DNA from: Pseudomonas sp. UBA4617
GTDB lineage: Bacteria; Pseudomonadota; Gammaproteobacteria; Pseudomonadales; Pseudomonadaceae
Assembly: GCF_002386445.1 (NCBI RefSeq)
Contig: NZ_DGIR01000010.1
Location: forward strand, 406 to 64,405
Direction: 5' to 3'
DNA: 64,000 nt
Numbering within the stretch: the stretch's first letter is position 1; each line of letters opens with the position of its first letter. Position numbers and translations under genes: made by a program. Positions 1 through 8,012 of this stretch are shown here, piece after piece. The notes under the pieces are model-generated. The model ran no database searches and was not told where the DNA came from. It saw nothing but the letters and a program-made list of their open reading frames with translations.

Positions 1-721
1 TGCCGTCCTTCTTGAACGCCGGGCGCAGTTTGCCCAGGGACTCGACGGTAGTGTCCTGGCGTGGTTGTTCGTCCCGCGCGAACACTTTGGGCTCACCCTT
101 TTTCTGTGGCATCACGATCGGCGTGATCTCGTCAGCGAAGCGCCCGGCCTCGATTGCCGCCACTGCCTTGCGCTGAGACTCGGCGGCAAAGGCGTCCTGC
201 TGTTCACGGCTGAGGCCGTATTTGTCCACCAGGTTTTCTGCGGTGATACCCATGTGATAGTCGTTGAACGCATCCCACAGGCCGTCGCTGATCATGCTGT
301 CGATCAGTTGGCCATGGCCCATGCGCTGGCCGGTACGGGCCGAGGGCATCACGTAGGGGGCGAGGCTCATGTTCTCCTGGCCACCGGCGATGACCACTTC
401 GGCGTCACCACAACGGATCGCCTGGGCCGCCAGGTGCAGGGCCTTGAGGCCCGAGCCGCAGACCTTGTTCAGGGTCAGCGCCGGTACGCTGTAGGGCAGG
501 CCGGCGTTGATCGCCGCCTGGCGTGCCGGGTTCTGCCCGGCGCCTGCGGTCAGCACCTGGCCGAGGATGACCTCATCGACCTGCGCCGGCTCCAGCCCGG
601 TCTGCTCCAGCAGGCGCCTGATCACGGCGGCACCGAGGTCTACCGCAGGTACGGTGGCGAGGGCGCCCTGGAAGCTGCCGATGGCGGTGCGGGTTGCGGC
701 GACGATGACCACGTCGTTCAT
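1..721 (-). CDS. Acetyl-CoA acetyltransferase (thiolase), 3' end cut by window
   Basis: Condenses two acetyl-CoA to acetoacetyl-CoA or cleaves it in reverse; a cytoplasmic thiolase of the AtoB/PhaA family. The first 240 residues are visible from the ATG at 721. They begin MNDVVIVAATRTAIG and carry the acyl-accepting cysteine at about residue 88 in NKVCGSGLKA, then GGQENMSLAPY, all thiolase hallmarks. The C-terminal domain with the GGG-H and CGG catalytic motifs lies outside the window. It is divergent from the small PepSY gene at 893. Substrate length specificity cannot be read from this part; degradative or biosynthetic use are both possible. Confidence 0.93.
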   Translation of the reverse strand, partial: MNDVVIVAATRTAIGSFQGALATVPAVDLGAAVIRRLLEQTGLEPAQVDEVILGQVLTAGAGQNPARQAAINAGLPYSVPALTLNKVCGSGLKALHLAAQAIRCGDAEVVIAGGQENMSLAPYVMPSARTGQRMGHGQLIDSMISDGLWDAFNDYHMGITAENLVDKYGLSREQQDAFAAESQRKAVAAIEAGRFADEITPIVMPQKKGEPKVFARDEQPRQDTTVESLGKLRPAFKKDG

Positions 722-892
722 GTTGTTGTTCTCCGTGCGGTGGACGTAATGCTGCAAGCATCGGTGGCTTTGGCTCATTTGTTAAGTTTGTTTTTCTTTG
801 CGATTGATCCGGAAAGCCAATGAATGGGCGCAAAGCACCCTGCAGATCTAGACTTGATGAGTCGTACTTCAATTTCGATGGAGGTAATGCTC

Positions 893-1162
893 ATGCGCAC
901 GCGCGTACTGATAGCCTTGTCCCTGCTGCTCGGCAGCAGCACTGTCTTCGCTGCCCCCGAATGCACCACCGCCGACAAGAGCACCTGGCAAGACCAGGAA
1001 AAGTTCCAGGCCCAGCTCAAGGAGCAGGGCTACAAGATCAACAAGTTCAAGGTCACCAAGGGCAACTGCTACGAAATCTACGGTTTCGACAAGGATGGCA
1101 AGAAGGTCGAGATCTACCATGACCCCGTGACGGGCAAGGCAGTCAAGACCGAGTACCACTAA
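893..1162 (+). CDS. Small periplasmic PepSY-domain protein
   Basis: An 89-residue protein with a signal peptide (MRTRVLIALSLLLGSSTVFAA) followed by one PepSY-like unit ending GKKVEIYHDPVTGKAVKTEYH. ATG 893 is chosen because a GGAGG at 880-884 gives 8-base spacing; ATG 887 is too close and the upstream ATGs lack a site. Two cysteines in the mature part (in PECTT and GNCYE) could form a disulfide. Its stop codon shares a base with the start of the cytochrome b561-like gene, so the two are translated together. PepSY proteins of this size are often found beside b-type cytochromes; the exact role is not known. Confidence 0.85.
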   Translation: MRTRVLIALSLLLGSSTVFAAPECTTADKSTWQDQEKFQAQLKEQGYKINKFKVTKGNCYEIYGFDKDGKKVEIYHDPVTGKAVKTEYH

Positions 1163-1695
1163 TGGGCAGTGACGGCACGATACAGCTGTGGGACCCTCTG
1201 CTGCGCCTGTGCCACTTGTCGATCGCCGTGGTGTTCTTCGCCAACTATTTCTTCAACGAGGAGGGTGACGACTGGCACCAGTGGCTGGGCTACTACGCCC
1301 TGGCCGTTGTCGTGGTGCGTATGGTCTGGGGCTTTGTCGGGCCACGCAGTGCGCGCTGGGCCGACTTCTGGCCAACTCCGGCAAGCCTGGTCGAGCATGC
1401 CCGGGCACTGCTGCATGGGGAGCTTGACCATCACATGGGGCATTCGCCGATAGGTGCCCTGGTGATGGTACTGATGCTCACCGGCATCGCCGGCCTGGGC
1501 CTGACCGGGTGGGCCTCGCAGGAAGTGGATGCGCTGTTTGGTGTCGACTGGCCTATAGACCTGCACAGCTGGCTGGCCAACGCGGTGCTGGTGCTGGTTT
1601 GCGTGCATGTGCTGGGCGCCATCTACGAGAGCGTGCGCCTACGCGAAAACCTGCCGTGGTCGATGATCACCGGCCGCCGTCGGCGTCGCGACTGA
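1162..1695 (+). CDS. Cytochrome b561-family inner-membrane protein
   Basis: A 177-residue membrane protein with about four transmembrane segments: residues near 16-30, 45-60, 95-115 and 130-150. The opening WDPLLRLCHLS carries the first conserved haem-ligand histidine; further histidines are in the DWHQW, LHSW and CVHVLGA stretches, as expected for a di-haem b561/Ni-Fe hydrogenase-type b cytochrome. It ends in an arginine-rich tail (GRRRRRD) on the cytoplasmic side. The ATG overlaps the TAA of the PepSY gene (TAATG), so the pair probably works as a small redox unit at the inner membrane. The electron donor and acceptor are not evident from the sequence. Confidence 0.87.
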   Translation: MGSDGTIQLWDPLLRLCHLSIAVVFFANYFFNEEGDDWHQWLGYYALAVVVVRMVWGFVGPRSARWADFWPTPASLVEHARALLHGELDHHMGHSPIGALVMVLMLTGIAGLGLTGWASQEVDALFGVDWPIDLHSWLANAVLVLVCVHVLGAIYESVRLRENLPWSMITGRRRRRD

Positions 1696-1699
1696 CTGT

Positions 1700-1798
1700 G
1701 CCGGTCTCTTCGCGGGCTTGCCCGCTCCCACAGGTATTGCGCAGCCGTCAGGATTTGCGCTGTCGCTGGGGGGCGGGTTCACCCGCGAAGCTGGCCGG
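1700..1798. repeat. Pair of inverted REP elements
   Basis: One REP-like hairpin (core TTCGCGGGCTTGCCCGC) at 1701-1734 and an opposite copy (core GGGCGGGTTCACCCGCG) at 1763-1798. They match the P. putida REP consensus seen repeatedly in this window. They lie between the cytochrome gene and fabV and may end or stabilise the upstream transcript. Confidence 0.75.
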
Positions 1799-1940
1799 AA
1801 CAGGCCAACCACCGTTTTGCATCCCTATGTTCACCCCGTAATATGTGTCGGATAACCTGCGAGGGTAGTCTCACCCTCTGATCAATCGGAATCGCCCATG
1901 ACGGCGCTTCCTCCGGCATAAACCTGACGAGGTACAGACA

Positions 1941-3152
1941 TTGGCCATCATTCATCCTAAGGTTCGCGGTTTCATCTGCACCACGACTCATCCGAAGGGC
2001 TGCGAGCTCAACGTCCGTGACCAGATCGAAGCCACCCGCAAGCTGGGCGTGCGCGAGGATGGCCCGAAGAAGGTCCTGGTCATCGGCGCTTCCAGCGGCT
2101 ACGGCCTGGCGGCCCGTATCACCGCGGCGTTCGGCTTCAAGGCCGATACACTGGGTGTGTTCTTCGAAAAGCCTGGCACCGAGACCAAGGCCGGTACCGC
2201 CGGCTGGTACAACGCTGCCGCCTTCGACAAGTTTGCCAAGGCCGAGGGCCTGTACAGCAAGTCGATCAACGGTGACGCCTTCTCCGACGAAGCCCGCGCC
2301 AAGGTCATCGAGCTGATCAGGAACGAAATGGGTGGCAAGGTCGATCTGGTCATCTACTCGCTGGCCTCGCCTGTGCGCAAGCTGCCGCAGACCGGTGAAC
2401 TGGTGCGTTCGGCGCTGAAACCGATCGGCCAGCCCTACAAGTCGACTGCCATCGACACCAACAAGGACACCATCATCGAGGCCAGCATCGAGCCGGCCAC
2501 CGAGCAGGAAATCAAGGATACCGTCACCGTCATGGGTGGCCAGGACTGGCAGCTGTGGATCGACGCCCTGGCCGGCGCCAACGTGCTGGCCGAAGGCGCC
2601 CGCACCGTGGCCTTCAGCTACATCGGCACCGAAATCACCTGGCCGATCTACTGGCACGGTGCGCTGGGCCAGGCCAAGCAGGATCTCGACGAAACCGCCC
2701 TGCGCCTGGACAAGAAACTGGCTGGTGAAATCAAGGGCGGCGCCAACGTGGCGGTACTCAAGTCGGTGGTTACCCAGGCCAGCTCGGCCATTCCGGTGAT
2801 GCCGCTGTACCTGTCGATGGTGTTCAAGATCATGCAGGAGAAGGGTGTTCACGAAGGTACCCAGGACCAGCTGGACCGCATGTTCCGCGAGCGCATGTAC
2901 CGCGCCGACGGCGCGCCGGCCGAGGTCGACGAAAAGGGCCGCCTGCGCCTGGACGACTGGGAGCTGCGTGACGACGTGCAGGACGCCTGCAAGGCCATGT
3001 GGCCACAGGTAACCACCGAGAACCTGTTCGAGCTGACCGACTATGCCGGTTACAAGAAACAGTTCCTCAACCTGTTCGGCTTCGAGCGCGCTGACGTCAA
3101 TTACGACGAAGACGTGGCGACCGATGTGAAGTTCGACTGCATCGAGCTGTAA
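1941..3152 (+). CDS. fabV: Enoyl-[acyl-carrier-protein] reductase FabV
   Basis: Reduces trans-2-enoyl-ACP (or enoyl-CoA) with NADH in the last step of each fatty-acid elongation round. The 403-residue length and the start MAIIHPKVRGFICTTTHP are typical of FabV. The NAD-binding GASSGYG is at 49-55 and the family's Y-x8-K catalytic pair is Tyr237 and Lys246. The start is TTG at 1941, supported by GAGG at 1929-1932 with 8-base spacing; no in-frame ATG gives the full conserved N-terminus. In pseudomonads FabV is the reductase that tolerates triclosan. It stands alone between REP elements. Confidence 0.95.
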   Translation: MAIIHPKVRGFICTTTHPKGCELNVRDQIEATRKLGVREDGPKKVLVIGASSGYGLAARITAAFGFKADTLGVFFEKPGTETKAGTAGWYNAAAFDKFAKAEGLYSKSINGDAFSDEARAKVIELIRNEMGGKVDLVIYSLASPVRKLPQTGELVRSALKPIGQPYKSTAIDTNKDTIIEASIEPATEQEIKDTVTVMGGQDWQLWIDALAGANVLAEGARTVAFSYIGTEITWPIYWHGALGQAKQDLDETALRLDKKLAGEIKGGANVAVLKSVVTQASSAIPVMPLYLSMVFKIMQEKGVHEGTQDQLDRMFRERMYRADGAPAEVDEKGRLRLDDWELRDDVQDACKAMWPQVTTENLFELTDYAGYKKQFLNLFGFERADVNYDEDVATDVKFDCIEL

Positions 3153-3165
3153 TCGCTGCTGACTG

Positions 3166-3237
3166 GTACCGGCCCGCTTCTGCGGGCCCTCACCGCCTGC
3201 AGGAATGGGTTTACCTGCGAAGAGGCCGGTACAGGCT
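3166..3237. repeat. REP-like hairpin after fabV
   Basis: GGCCCGCTTCTGCGGGCC (3171-3188) forms a short perfect stem 18 bases after the fabV stop and is followed by a degenerate REP on the minus strand (3198-3236, with the TTCGCAGGTAAACC core). There is no T-run, so it may be an intrinsic 3' end without U-tract or a REP remnant. Confidence 0.55.
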
Positions 3238-3281
3238 ATGAATCTTTGCTAGCTTTGGCGCACGACAACAGGGAATGTGCC

Positions 3282-4190
3282 ATGAGCAGCCTTGACCAAC
3301 CTGCCACCGCCTTTCGCCACACCGCAGCCGACGGCTACAGCCTCGGCGGCTTTCGCTGGCGCCACGCCCAACCTGACACCCAGCGCCCGCTGGTGATCAT
3401 CAATGCTGCCACTTCGGTACGCTGCCGCTACTACTCGAGGTTCGCCGACTACCTGTTTGCCCAAGGCTGTGATGTGCTGACCTATGATTACCGCGGTATC
3501 GGCGAGTCCCGCCCGTCATCGCTGCGCGGCTTCCAGGCCACCTGGAGCGACTGGGGCCGGCTGGATTTCGAAGCCATGCTTGCATACGCCGCAGAACACT
3601 TCCCAGGCCAGCCGGTGGATGTGGTGGGGCACAGCTTCGGCGGCTGTGCGGTGGGTTTGGCGCCGTCTGCGGGTCAGGTACGCCGGCTGGTAATGGTGGG
3701 GGCGCAATTCGCCTACTGGCGCGATTACGCGGCCAACCAGCGCTGGCAACTGTTCGGCAAGTGGCACCTGGTGATGCCATTGCTCACGCGGGCGTTCGGT
3801 TATTTCCCCGGCAAGCGCCTGGGCTGGCTGGAGGATACGCCATCCGGCGTGGTGCATGACTGGGCCACATGTACGCCGCGTTATGAGCAGCGCCCCAGCG
3901 GCCGGGCACTGGCGATGCTACCGTTCGCCCAGGTACAGGCGGCGACGCTGGCGGTCAGCCTGAGCGATGACCCCTTTGGTACCGTGGCGGCGACAGAGCG
4001 TCTGCTGGGCTACCTGCAGAAGGCTGAGCGCTGTCATTTGCGCATCGCGCCTGAGGATATCTCGGTAGGGGAAATCGGCCATTTCGCGTTCTTTCATGAT
4101 CGGTTCCGCGACAATTTGTGGCCGTTGGCGGTGCAGTGGTTGCAGCGGGGCGGGTTGGCAGCTGGTGTGCCGGGGACAATCATCAGTTGA
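3282..4190 (+). CDS. Alpha/beta hydrolase (serine esterase-like)
   Basis: A 302-residue soluble alpha/beta hydrolase of the YheT/COG4757-like type. The nucleophile Ser118 sits in VVGHSFGG; the likely acid is the Asp in LSDDPFG (about residue 230) and the base His is in EIGHFAFF (about 270). An N-terminal DGYSLGGFRW and TYDYRGIGES match the family. ATG 3282 is chosen because AGGGAA at 3270-3275 lies 6 bases upstream; the longer frame starting at 3246 has no site. It is convergent with the hopJ gene. The substrate is unknown; an esterase or thioesterase is likely. Confidence 0.85.
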   Translation: MSSLDQPATAFRHTAADGYSLGGFRWRHAQPDTQRPLVIINAATSVRCRYYSRFADYLFAQGCDVLTYDYRGIGESRPSSLRGFQATWSDWGRLDFEAMLAYAAEHFPGQPVDVVGHSFGGCAVGLAPSAGQVRRLVMVGAQFAYWRDYAANQRWQLFGKWHLVMPLLTRAFGYFPGKRLGWLEDTPSGVVHDWATCTPRYEQRPSGRALAMLPFAQVQAATLAVSLSDDPFGTVAATERLLGYLQKAERCHLRIAPEDISVGEIGHFAFFHDRFRDNLWPLAVQWLQRGGLAAGVPGTIIS

Positions 4191-4231
4191 AGTAATACAG
4201 ATTTCGGGGCCGCAAAGCAGCCCCGGCAATC

Positions 4232-4573
4232 TCACGCCTTGCGCGAAAGTGGCTGCCCGGCAAACTTCACACCGGCCAGGCCATGCTTGATCAGCGCGCG
4301 GATGTTGCCATGGTCGCTGCCGTCCGGCGTAGCCAGCACATCCCGGTAGTGCTCGCCAAAGGCCTGCAGCGCTTCCTGGTCGCTCAGACCTTCCAGCAGC
4401 GCCAGGCCCAGGGTCTTGCATGAGCCTTCGTTCTGCCCGGCCGCATTCGCCAGGCCGCCGTTGTCGAAGGCCTGTGGCTGGTAGCTGTAATGGTCGGCAA
4501 CGAACGCCAGGGTGTCGGCAAAGACATGTTTGCCGCTGGCGAGGCTGGCGCGCAGGGTGTCGAGGTCAGTCAC
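4232..4573 (-). CDS. HopJ-family protein
   Basis: A 113-residue cytoplasmic protein that matches the HopJ/HopPmaJ family: LASGKHVFADTLAFVADHY, the NEGSCKTLG segment and the DHGNIRALIKHG segment. Starts at GTG 4573, with AAGGA about 9 bases upstream, inside the last codons of the DUF1244 gene (8-base overlap), so the two are translationally coupled. The family was named as a type III effector in plant-pathogenic Pseudomonas, but homologues are common in species without that secretion system, and no secretion signal or hrp box is visible here. The function in this organism is unknown. Confidence 0.85.
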   Translation of the reverse strand: MTDLDTLRASLASGKHVFADTLAFVADHYSYQPQAFDNGGLANAAGQNEGSCKTLGLALLEGLSDQEALQAFGEHYRDVLATPDGSDHGNIRALIKHGLAGVKFAGQPLSRKA

Positions 4574-4862
4574 GAGGTTTTCCTTTTTCGAACGCCGCTT
4601 GTTGCTCGGCGCTGGCTTCTTTCTGGTATTGGGCTTTCCACTCGGCGTACGGCATGCCGTACACCGCTTCGCGGGCATCGTCCAGGCTTACGTCGAGCTG
4701 GCGCTCGTCGGCCGCCGCCTTGTACCACTTGGACAGGCAGTTGCGGCAAAAGCCGGACAGGTTCATCAGGTCGATGTTCTGCACGTCGCTGCGCTTTTGC
4801 AGGTGTTCGACCAGGCGCCGGAACGCGGCGGCCTCGAGTTCGAGCTGTTGCTGTGGGGTCAT
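4566..4862 (-). CDS. DUF1244 domain protein
   Basis: A 98-residue protein covering the whole DUF1244 family: MTPQQQLELEAAAFRRLVEHL, then NLSGFCRNCLSKWYK with two close cysteines, then DAREAVYGMPYAEWK. The Cys-x2-Cys pair (FCRNC) suggests metal or redox binding, but this is inference. It lies 9 bases after folM and overlaps hopJ by 8 bases, giving a tight three-gene unit. No function is established for the family. Confidence 0.88.
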   Translation of the reverse strand: MTPQQQLELEAAAFRRLVEHLQKRSDVQNIDLMNLSGFCRNCLSKWYKAAADERQLDVSLDDAREAVYGMPYAEWKAQYQKEASAEQQAAFEKGKPRD

Positions 4863-4871
4863 GGGCTTCTC

Positions 4872-5564
4872 TCAGGTCATGCGATTCTTCAGGTGGCGGC
4901 CACCGTTGATGACCACCTGGCTGCCGGTGCTGTACTGGCTGGCGAGCAGGTACTTGACCGTCTCGATCAACGGGCCGGCGCCGGGTTCGAACTCCAGCAA
5001 GGCCTTTTTCAGGGTCTGCTGGCGATAGGCTTCGTCAGCGCCTTCCTTGAGGATCAGCAGCCCGGGCAGGATACCGTTCACACGCACCTTGGGCGCATAT
5101 TTTTCAGCGAACGACAGCACCATGTTCTGCAACGCGGCCTTGGTTGCGGCATAACCGATATGGCTCTTGCTGCCGCGCGAAGAGGTTTCGTCGCAAATAT
5201 GGATGATGTCGGCCTTGTCCACCCGCGCCAGCAGCTCGCCCAGCGCCAGGTTGAGATGGTAGGGCGCTTCGACGTGCAGGCGGAACATGGTCTCGAGGTT
5301 GTCGAGACCGTCGTCGAGCCACAGCGAAGCGTTATGGATGATCGCGCGCAGGCCGTCGTAATGGCCATGCAGGTAGTCGATCAGGGCCTGGCGGTCGGCC
5401 GCCTGGCACAGGTCGGCCTGGAACTGCACGATGTTCGGGTGGGCCGCCTGTGGCTGGGCGCTGCGGCTGGCACTGACCACCTTATGGCCGGCCTGGGCAA
5501 GTTCAAGGGCCAGAGCCAGCCCGACGCGCTGGCTGGCTCCGGTAACGAGAATTGGGCTGTTCAT
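4872..5564 (-). CDS. folM: Dihydromonapterin reductase FolM
   Basis: A 230-residue short-chain dehydrogenase that reduces dihydromonapterin (and weakly dihydrofolate) with NADPH to give the tetrahydropterin used by phenylalanine hydroxylase. The Rossmann motif TGASQRVGLALA begins at residue 8; NAS replaces the usual NAG; the catalytic Tyr and Lys are in GYAATKAALQ. Start ATG 5564 gives the standard MNSPILVTGAS N-terminus; the longer reading frame upstream is not conserved-looking. First gene of folM-DUF1244-hopJ. Supplying pterin for phenylalanine hydroxylation would fit with the homogentisate pathway at 14-17 kb, though they are not co-transcribed. Confidence 0.9.
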   Translation of the reverse strand: MNSPILVTGASQRVGLALALELAQAGHKVVSASRSAQPQAAHPNIVQFQADLCQAADRQALIDYLHGHYDGLRAIIHNASLWLDDGLDNLETMFRLHVEAPYHLNLALGELLARVDKADIIHICDETSSRGSKSHIGYAATKAALQNMVLSFAEKYAPKVRVNGILPGLLILKEGADEAYRQQTLKKALLEFEPGAGPLIETVKYLLASQYSTGSQVVINGGRHLKNRMT

Positions 5565-5640
5565 GTTCGGGGCGGTCAACTGTCTGTCCTTGGGTTGCCG
5601 CCCAGCATACCCGAACTGTTCAATGCGTGTACCGCTGGCC

Positions 5641-6201
5641 TCAGCGGCTGCGCAGGGCACCCGTGGCGGGTGGTGATGTGTGCAGCCAGCCGGCCAGCAG
5701 GCGGGTGGACAACGGGATGAACAGGTAGACCATCATGGGCGTCAGGGCCAGGGTGCTGAGCAGCACCCTGGGCAACAGTTCCAGCGCCGCCAGCCAATGG
5801 CCGAACACCAGGTTGAACACCAGCGAGACCGGGAAGAAGGCCAGCCAGATGGCCACGGCCTGTTTCCAGCGCGGTGGTTTTTGCACCATGTGGGTGCCGA
5901 ACCAGTCATCAATGCCGCTTACGCGCGCCTCCCTGGGGCGTTCGAACAGGCCATTGCCGCGTTGCAACCAGGCCCGACGCGAAGCGGAGTGCTCCCAGGC
6001 ATGCAAGGTGGGTTCGTCGCTGAAGCGGAAGATGATCTGGAACTCATCGCCATCGCGGGGTGGGGCGAGAATGCCCGAACCGAGGTAGCCGGGGAAATCG
6101 GTGGCCAACTGCTCGCCTTCATGCAGCCAGGCCAGCAGGTCCTGGTAGCGGCCATGGGCGGCGCGGCGCGACACCATCAGGGTGACGGGTGGGGTAGACA
6201 T
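5641..6201 (-). CDS. Antibiotic biosynthesis monooxygenase-like membrane protein
   Basis: A 186-residue protein with an N-terminal ABM-fold domain (about 1-95, with FPGYLGSGILAPP and the ISDEPTLHAWEHS-like stretch) followed by two or three hydrophobic helices (about 115-135 and 140-165). This two-part form is the usual bacterial one for membrane-anchored ABM proteins. Start ATG 6201 has AGGAG about 7 bases upstream. It lies 76 bases before folM on the same strand and may share its transcript. Despite the name, no antibiotic link is implied; the activity is unknown. Confidence 0.8.
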   Translation of the reverse strand: MSTPPVTLMVSRRAAHGRYQDLLAWLHEGEQLATDFPGYLGSGILAPPRDGDEFQIIFRFSDEPTLHAWEHSASRRAWLQRGNGLFERPREARVSGIDDWFGTHMVQKPPRWKQAVAIWLAFFPVSLVFNLVFGHWLAALELLPRVLLSTLALTPMMVYLFIPLSTRLLAGWLHTSPPATGALRSR

Positions 6202-6415
6202 CGTGTATCTCCTGGCGACAGGGCTGGCGGGTAGCTGGCCCTTCTGGCTGAGTCGCCCGGGGTGGTGGGCGACGCAGGCGTGCATGCAAGAATCGGGCGC
6301 GGATTATCGCGTATCGGCATTCTTCGGCAAATGGCATCCGGCAAACGGTCAATCCCTGTGCCCGTTACGGTCGTAGTAGACTATTGCTCGACCTACCACA
6401 GGGTAACCCGTGCAC

Positions 6416-7351
6416 ATGAACGAACAGGGGCGTAAGCCAGTGATCGACGCCGGTCTGATGCAGCAGGACCTGTTTCCGATCCGCGAAGTTTCCCGCCTGA
6501 CCGGCGTCAATGCCGTGACCTTGCGCGCCTGGGAGCGCCGCTATGGTCTGATCCAGCCAACCCGCACCGACAGTGGTCACCGCCTCTACTCGCAGGCCGA
6601 TATCGATGACGTGCGCCGCATCCTTGGCTGGCTGGAGCGCGGTGTGGCGGTGAGCAAGGTCGGCAGCATCCTAGCGCGCGACCATGCCCTGGCCGGGCAG
6701 GCAGGCGGGGCGATGGATGCCTGGGCACGTTGGCAGCAGCAGATTCGCCAGGCAGTGCAACGTTTTGATGCGGCAAGCCTGGACCGCCTGTTCGACGAGG
6801 TGTTTGCGGCAAGCGCAGTGGACCAGGTATTCAGTGAAGTGTTCATGCCGGTTTGGCATGACCTTGCCGTCGGGCACGGCGGTTATGGGCAGACCAGCGA
6901 GTGGCTGTTCCTGGACCAGTTCCTGCGTGGCCGGGTGTTCGCCCGCTTGCGGCTTGCCCGTGCGCCGCGCGGGCGCACGGTAGTGCTGGCGCCACTTCCG
7001 GGGCATTGCCATGAGCTGGAATTGCTGGTTGCCAGCCTGGCTCTGGGCAGCGACGAAGTGGGCGTGACCCTGTTGGCGAACGGGCAGCCGCTGGCGGAAC
7101 TGGCGCTGGTTTGCGAGCGCCTGAAACCGGATGCCTTGGTGCTGTTCTCCCACCAGTCCCCCACCGTCGAAATCAACCGGCGCCTGGCACGCCTGGTGGC
7201 CGGGTTGGAGTGCCCGTTGCTACTGGCCGGTGAGGCGGCGGAACTGGCACAAGAGAGCCTGGCTGGCAGCCCGATTGCCTGCCTGGGTGCTCAGGGTAGT
7301 GTGATGCGTCAGCGTTTGCGGCAGTTTCTGGCCGGTCAGCTCGATACCTGA
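6416..7351 (+). CDS. pplR3: MerR-family LitR/CarH-like light-response regulator (PplR3-like)
   Basis: A 311-residue transcription factor. An N-terminal MerR helix-turn-helix (about 15-80: IREVSRLTGVNAVTLRAWERRYG) is followed by a cobalamin-binding-like helical domain and a Rossmann-like domain (about 185-300). The W-x9-EH signature that clamps adenosylcobalamin in CarH is absent, and the lower-ligand loop is altered (GHCHELE in place of GEQHELG), which fits the class II LitR group. From memory, in P. putida KT2440 three such regulators (PplR1-3) work with LOV proteins and pplR3 is adjacent to ppSB1-LOV, as here. GTG 6410 is an alternative start; AGGGTAA at 6400-6406 serves either. Confidence 0.85.
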   Translation: MNEQGRKPVIDAGLMQQDLFPIREVSRLTGVNAVTLRAWERRYGLIQPTRTDSGHRLYSQADIDDVRRILGWLERGVAVSKVGSILARDHALAGQAGGAMDAWARWQQQIRQAVQRFDAASLDRLFDEVFAASAVDQVFSEVFMPVWHDLAVGHGGYGQTSEWLFLDQFLRGRVFARLRLARAPRGRTVVLAPLPGHCHELELLVASLALGSDEVGVTLLANGQPLAELALVCERLKPDALVLFSHQSPTVEINRRLARLVAGLECPLLLAGEAAELAQESLAGSPIACLGAQGSVMRQRLRQFLAGQLDT

Positions 7352-7953
7352 GTGTGCAGTTCAGGGTGGGCCCGGCGATGGGCCTGAAGAATGTAATCGC
7401 GCAGGCGTTCGGTTTCTTCGGCCGAGCTTTGGCTGAGGTCGTAGGCGGCCAGGTCCGGGCCGATGCGTCGGCTCAACACGCCATGCAGTTTGATGGGATT
7501 GATGCCGCCAGGCGCGAAGCGCAGCTCGAAGCGCGCTGGCGCTGCCGGCAGGCCACGGACTTCAACTAGCGTACCCTTGAACGAAATATCACGAACCCGC
7601 AGGCCGCTGTCCTGCCCATCGGCATCGAGCAACGCGCTCGGCTGCTCCATCGACAGGCGCCAGGGGCGCAGCATGGGACCGTCTTCGTAGATCTCTGGCG
7701 AGCCCAGTTGCAAGTGCAGGGCGTGGAATTCGTCTTCCACCAGTTGCAGCGGGAAGCTGATCTGCTGGTTGTTGAACTGGGCCTGCAAGGTGACTTGCTC
7801 ATTGGCCACCAGACGGGTAAGCAAGCTCTGGATTCGACGGTCGCCATTGACCAGCAGGCTCGACATGGGGTCGGCCAGGTTCAGTTGCGGCGAATGCTGC
7901 ATGTTCTGTATGAAGTCCAGTTCGTCCTGGGTGAGGAGCGCTTCTGCTTGCAT
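7336..7953 (-). CDS. PilZ-like domain protein in the light module
   Basis: A 205-residue protein with no signal peptide or membrane segment. The second half resembles a PilZ domain: RPWR at about 118 could be a degenerate RxxxR loop and DISFKG at about 142-147 fits the D/N-x-S-x-x-G motif for cyclic-di-GMP. The N-terminal half (QISFPLQLVEDEFHALHLQLG) resembles the YcgR-N type beta-barrel. A longer frame from TTG 7983 is possible. It is convergent with the PplR3-like gene (16-base overlap) and 59 bases downstream of the LOV gene on the same strand, so LOV protein and this protein are probably co-transcribed. Ligand binding is inferred. Confidence 0.65.
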   Translation of the reverse strand: MQAEALLTQDELDFIQNMQHSPQLNLADPMSSLLVNGDRRIQSLLTRLVANEQVTLQAQFNNQQISFPLQLVEDEFHALHLQLGSPEIYEDGPMLRPWRLSMEQPSALLDADGQDSGLRVRDISFKGTLVEVRGLPAAPARFELRFAPGGINPIKLHGVLSRRIGPDLAAYDLSQSSAEETERLRDYILQAHRRAHPELHTQVSS

Positions 7954-8012
7954 GATCGAACTCAAGGGTGGCGTTTTCTTCAACGGGATTGACCGTCACC
8001 GGTGTACTTGGT

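Noticed and set aside
65..823. Long open frame (252 codons) on the plus strand at the window start
   Set aside because: It is the reverse of the thiolase gene, whose protein is clearly conserved.
4232..4573. HopJ gene as evidence for a type III secretion system
   Set aside because: No hrp/hrc genes, hrp box or chaperone gene are present; the family occurs in species without the system.
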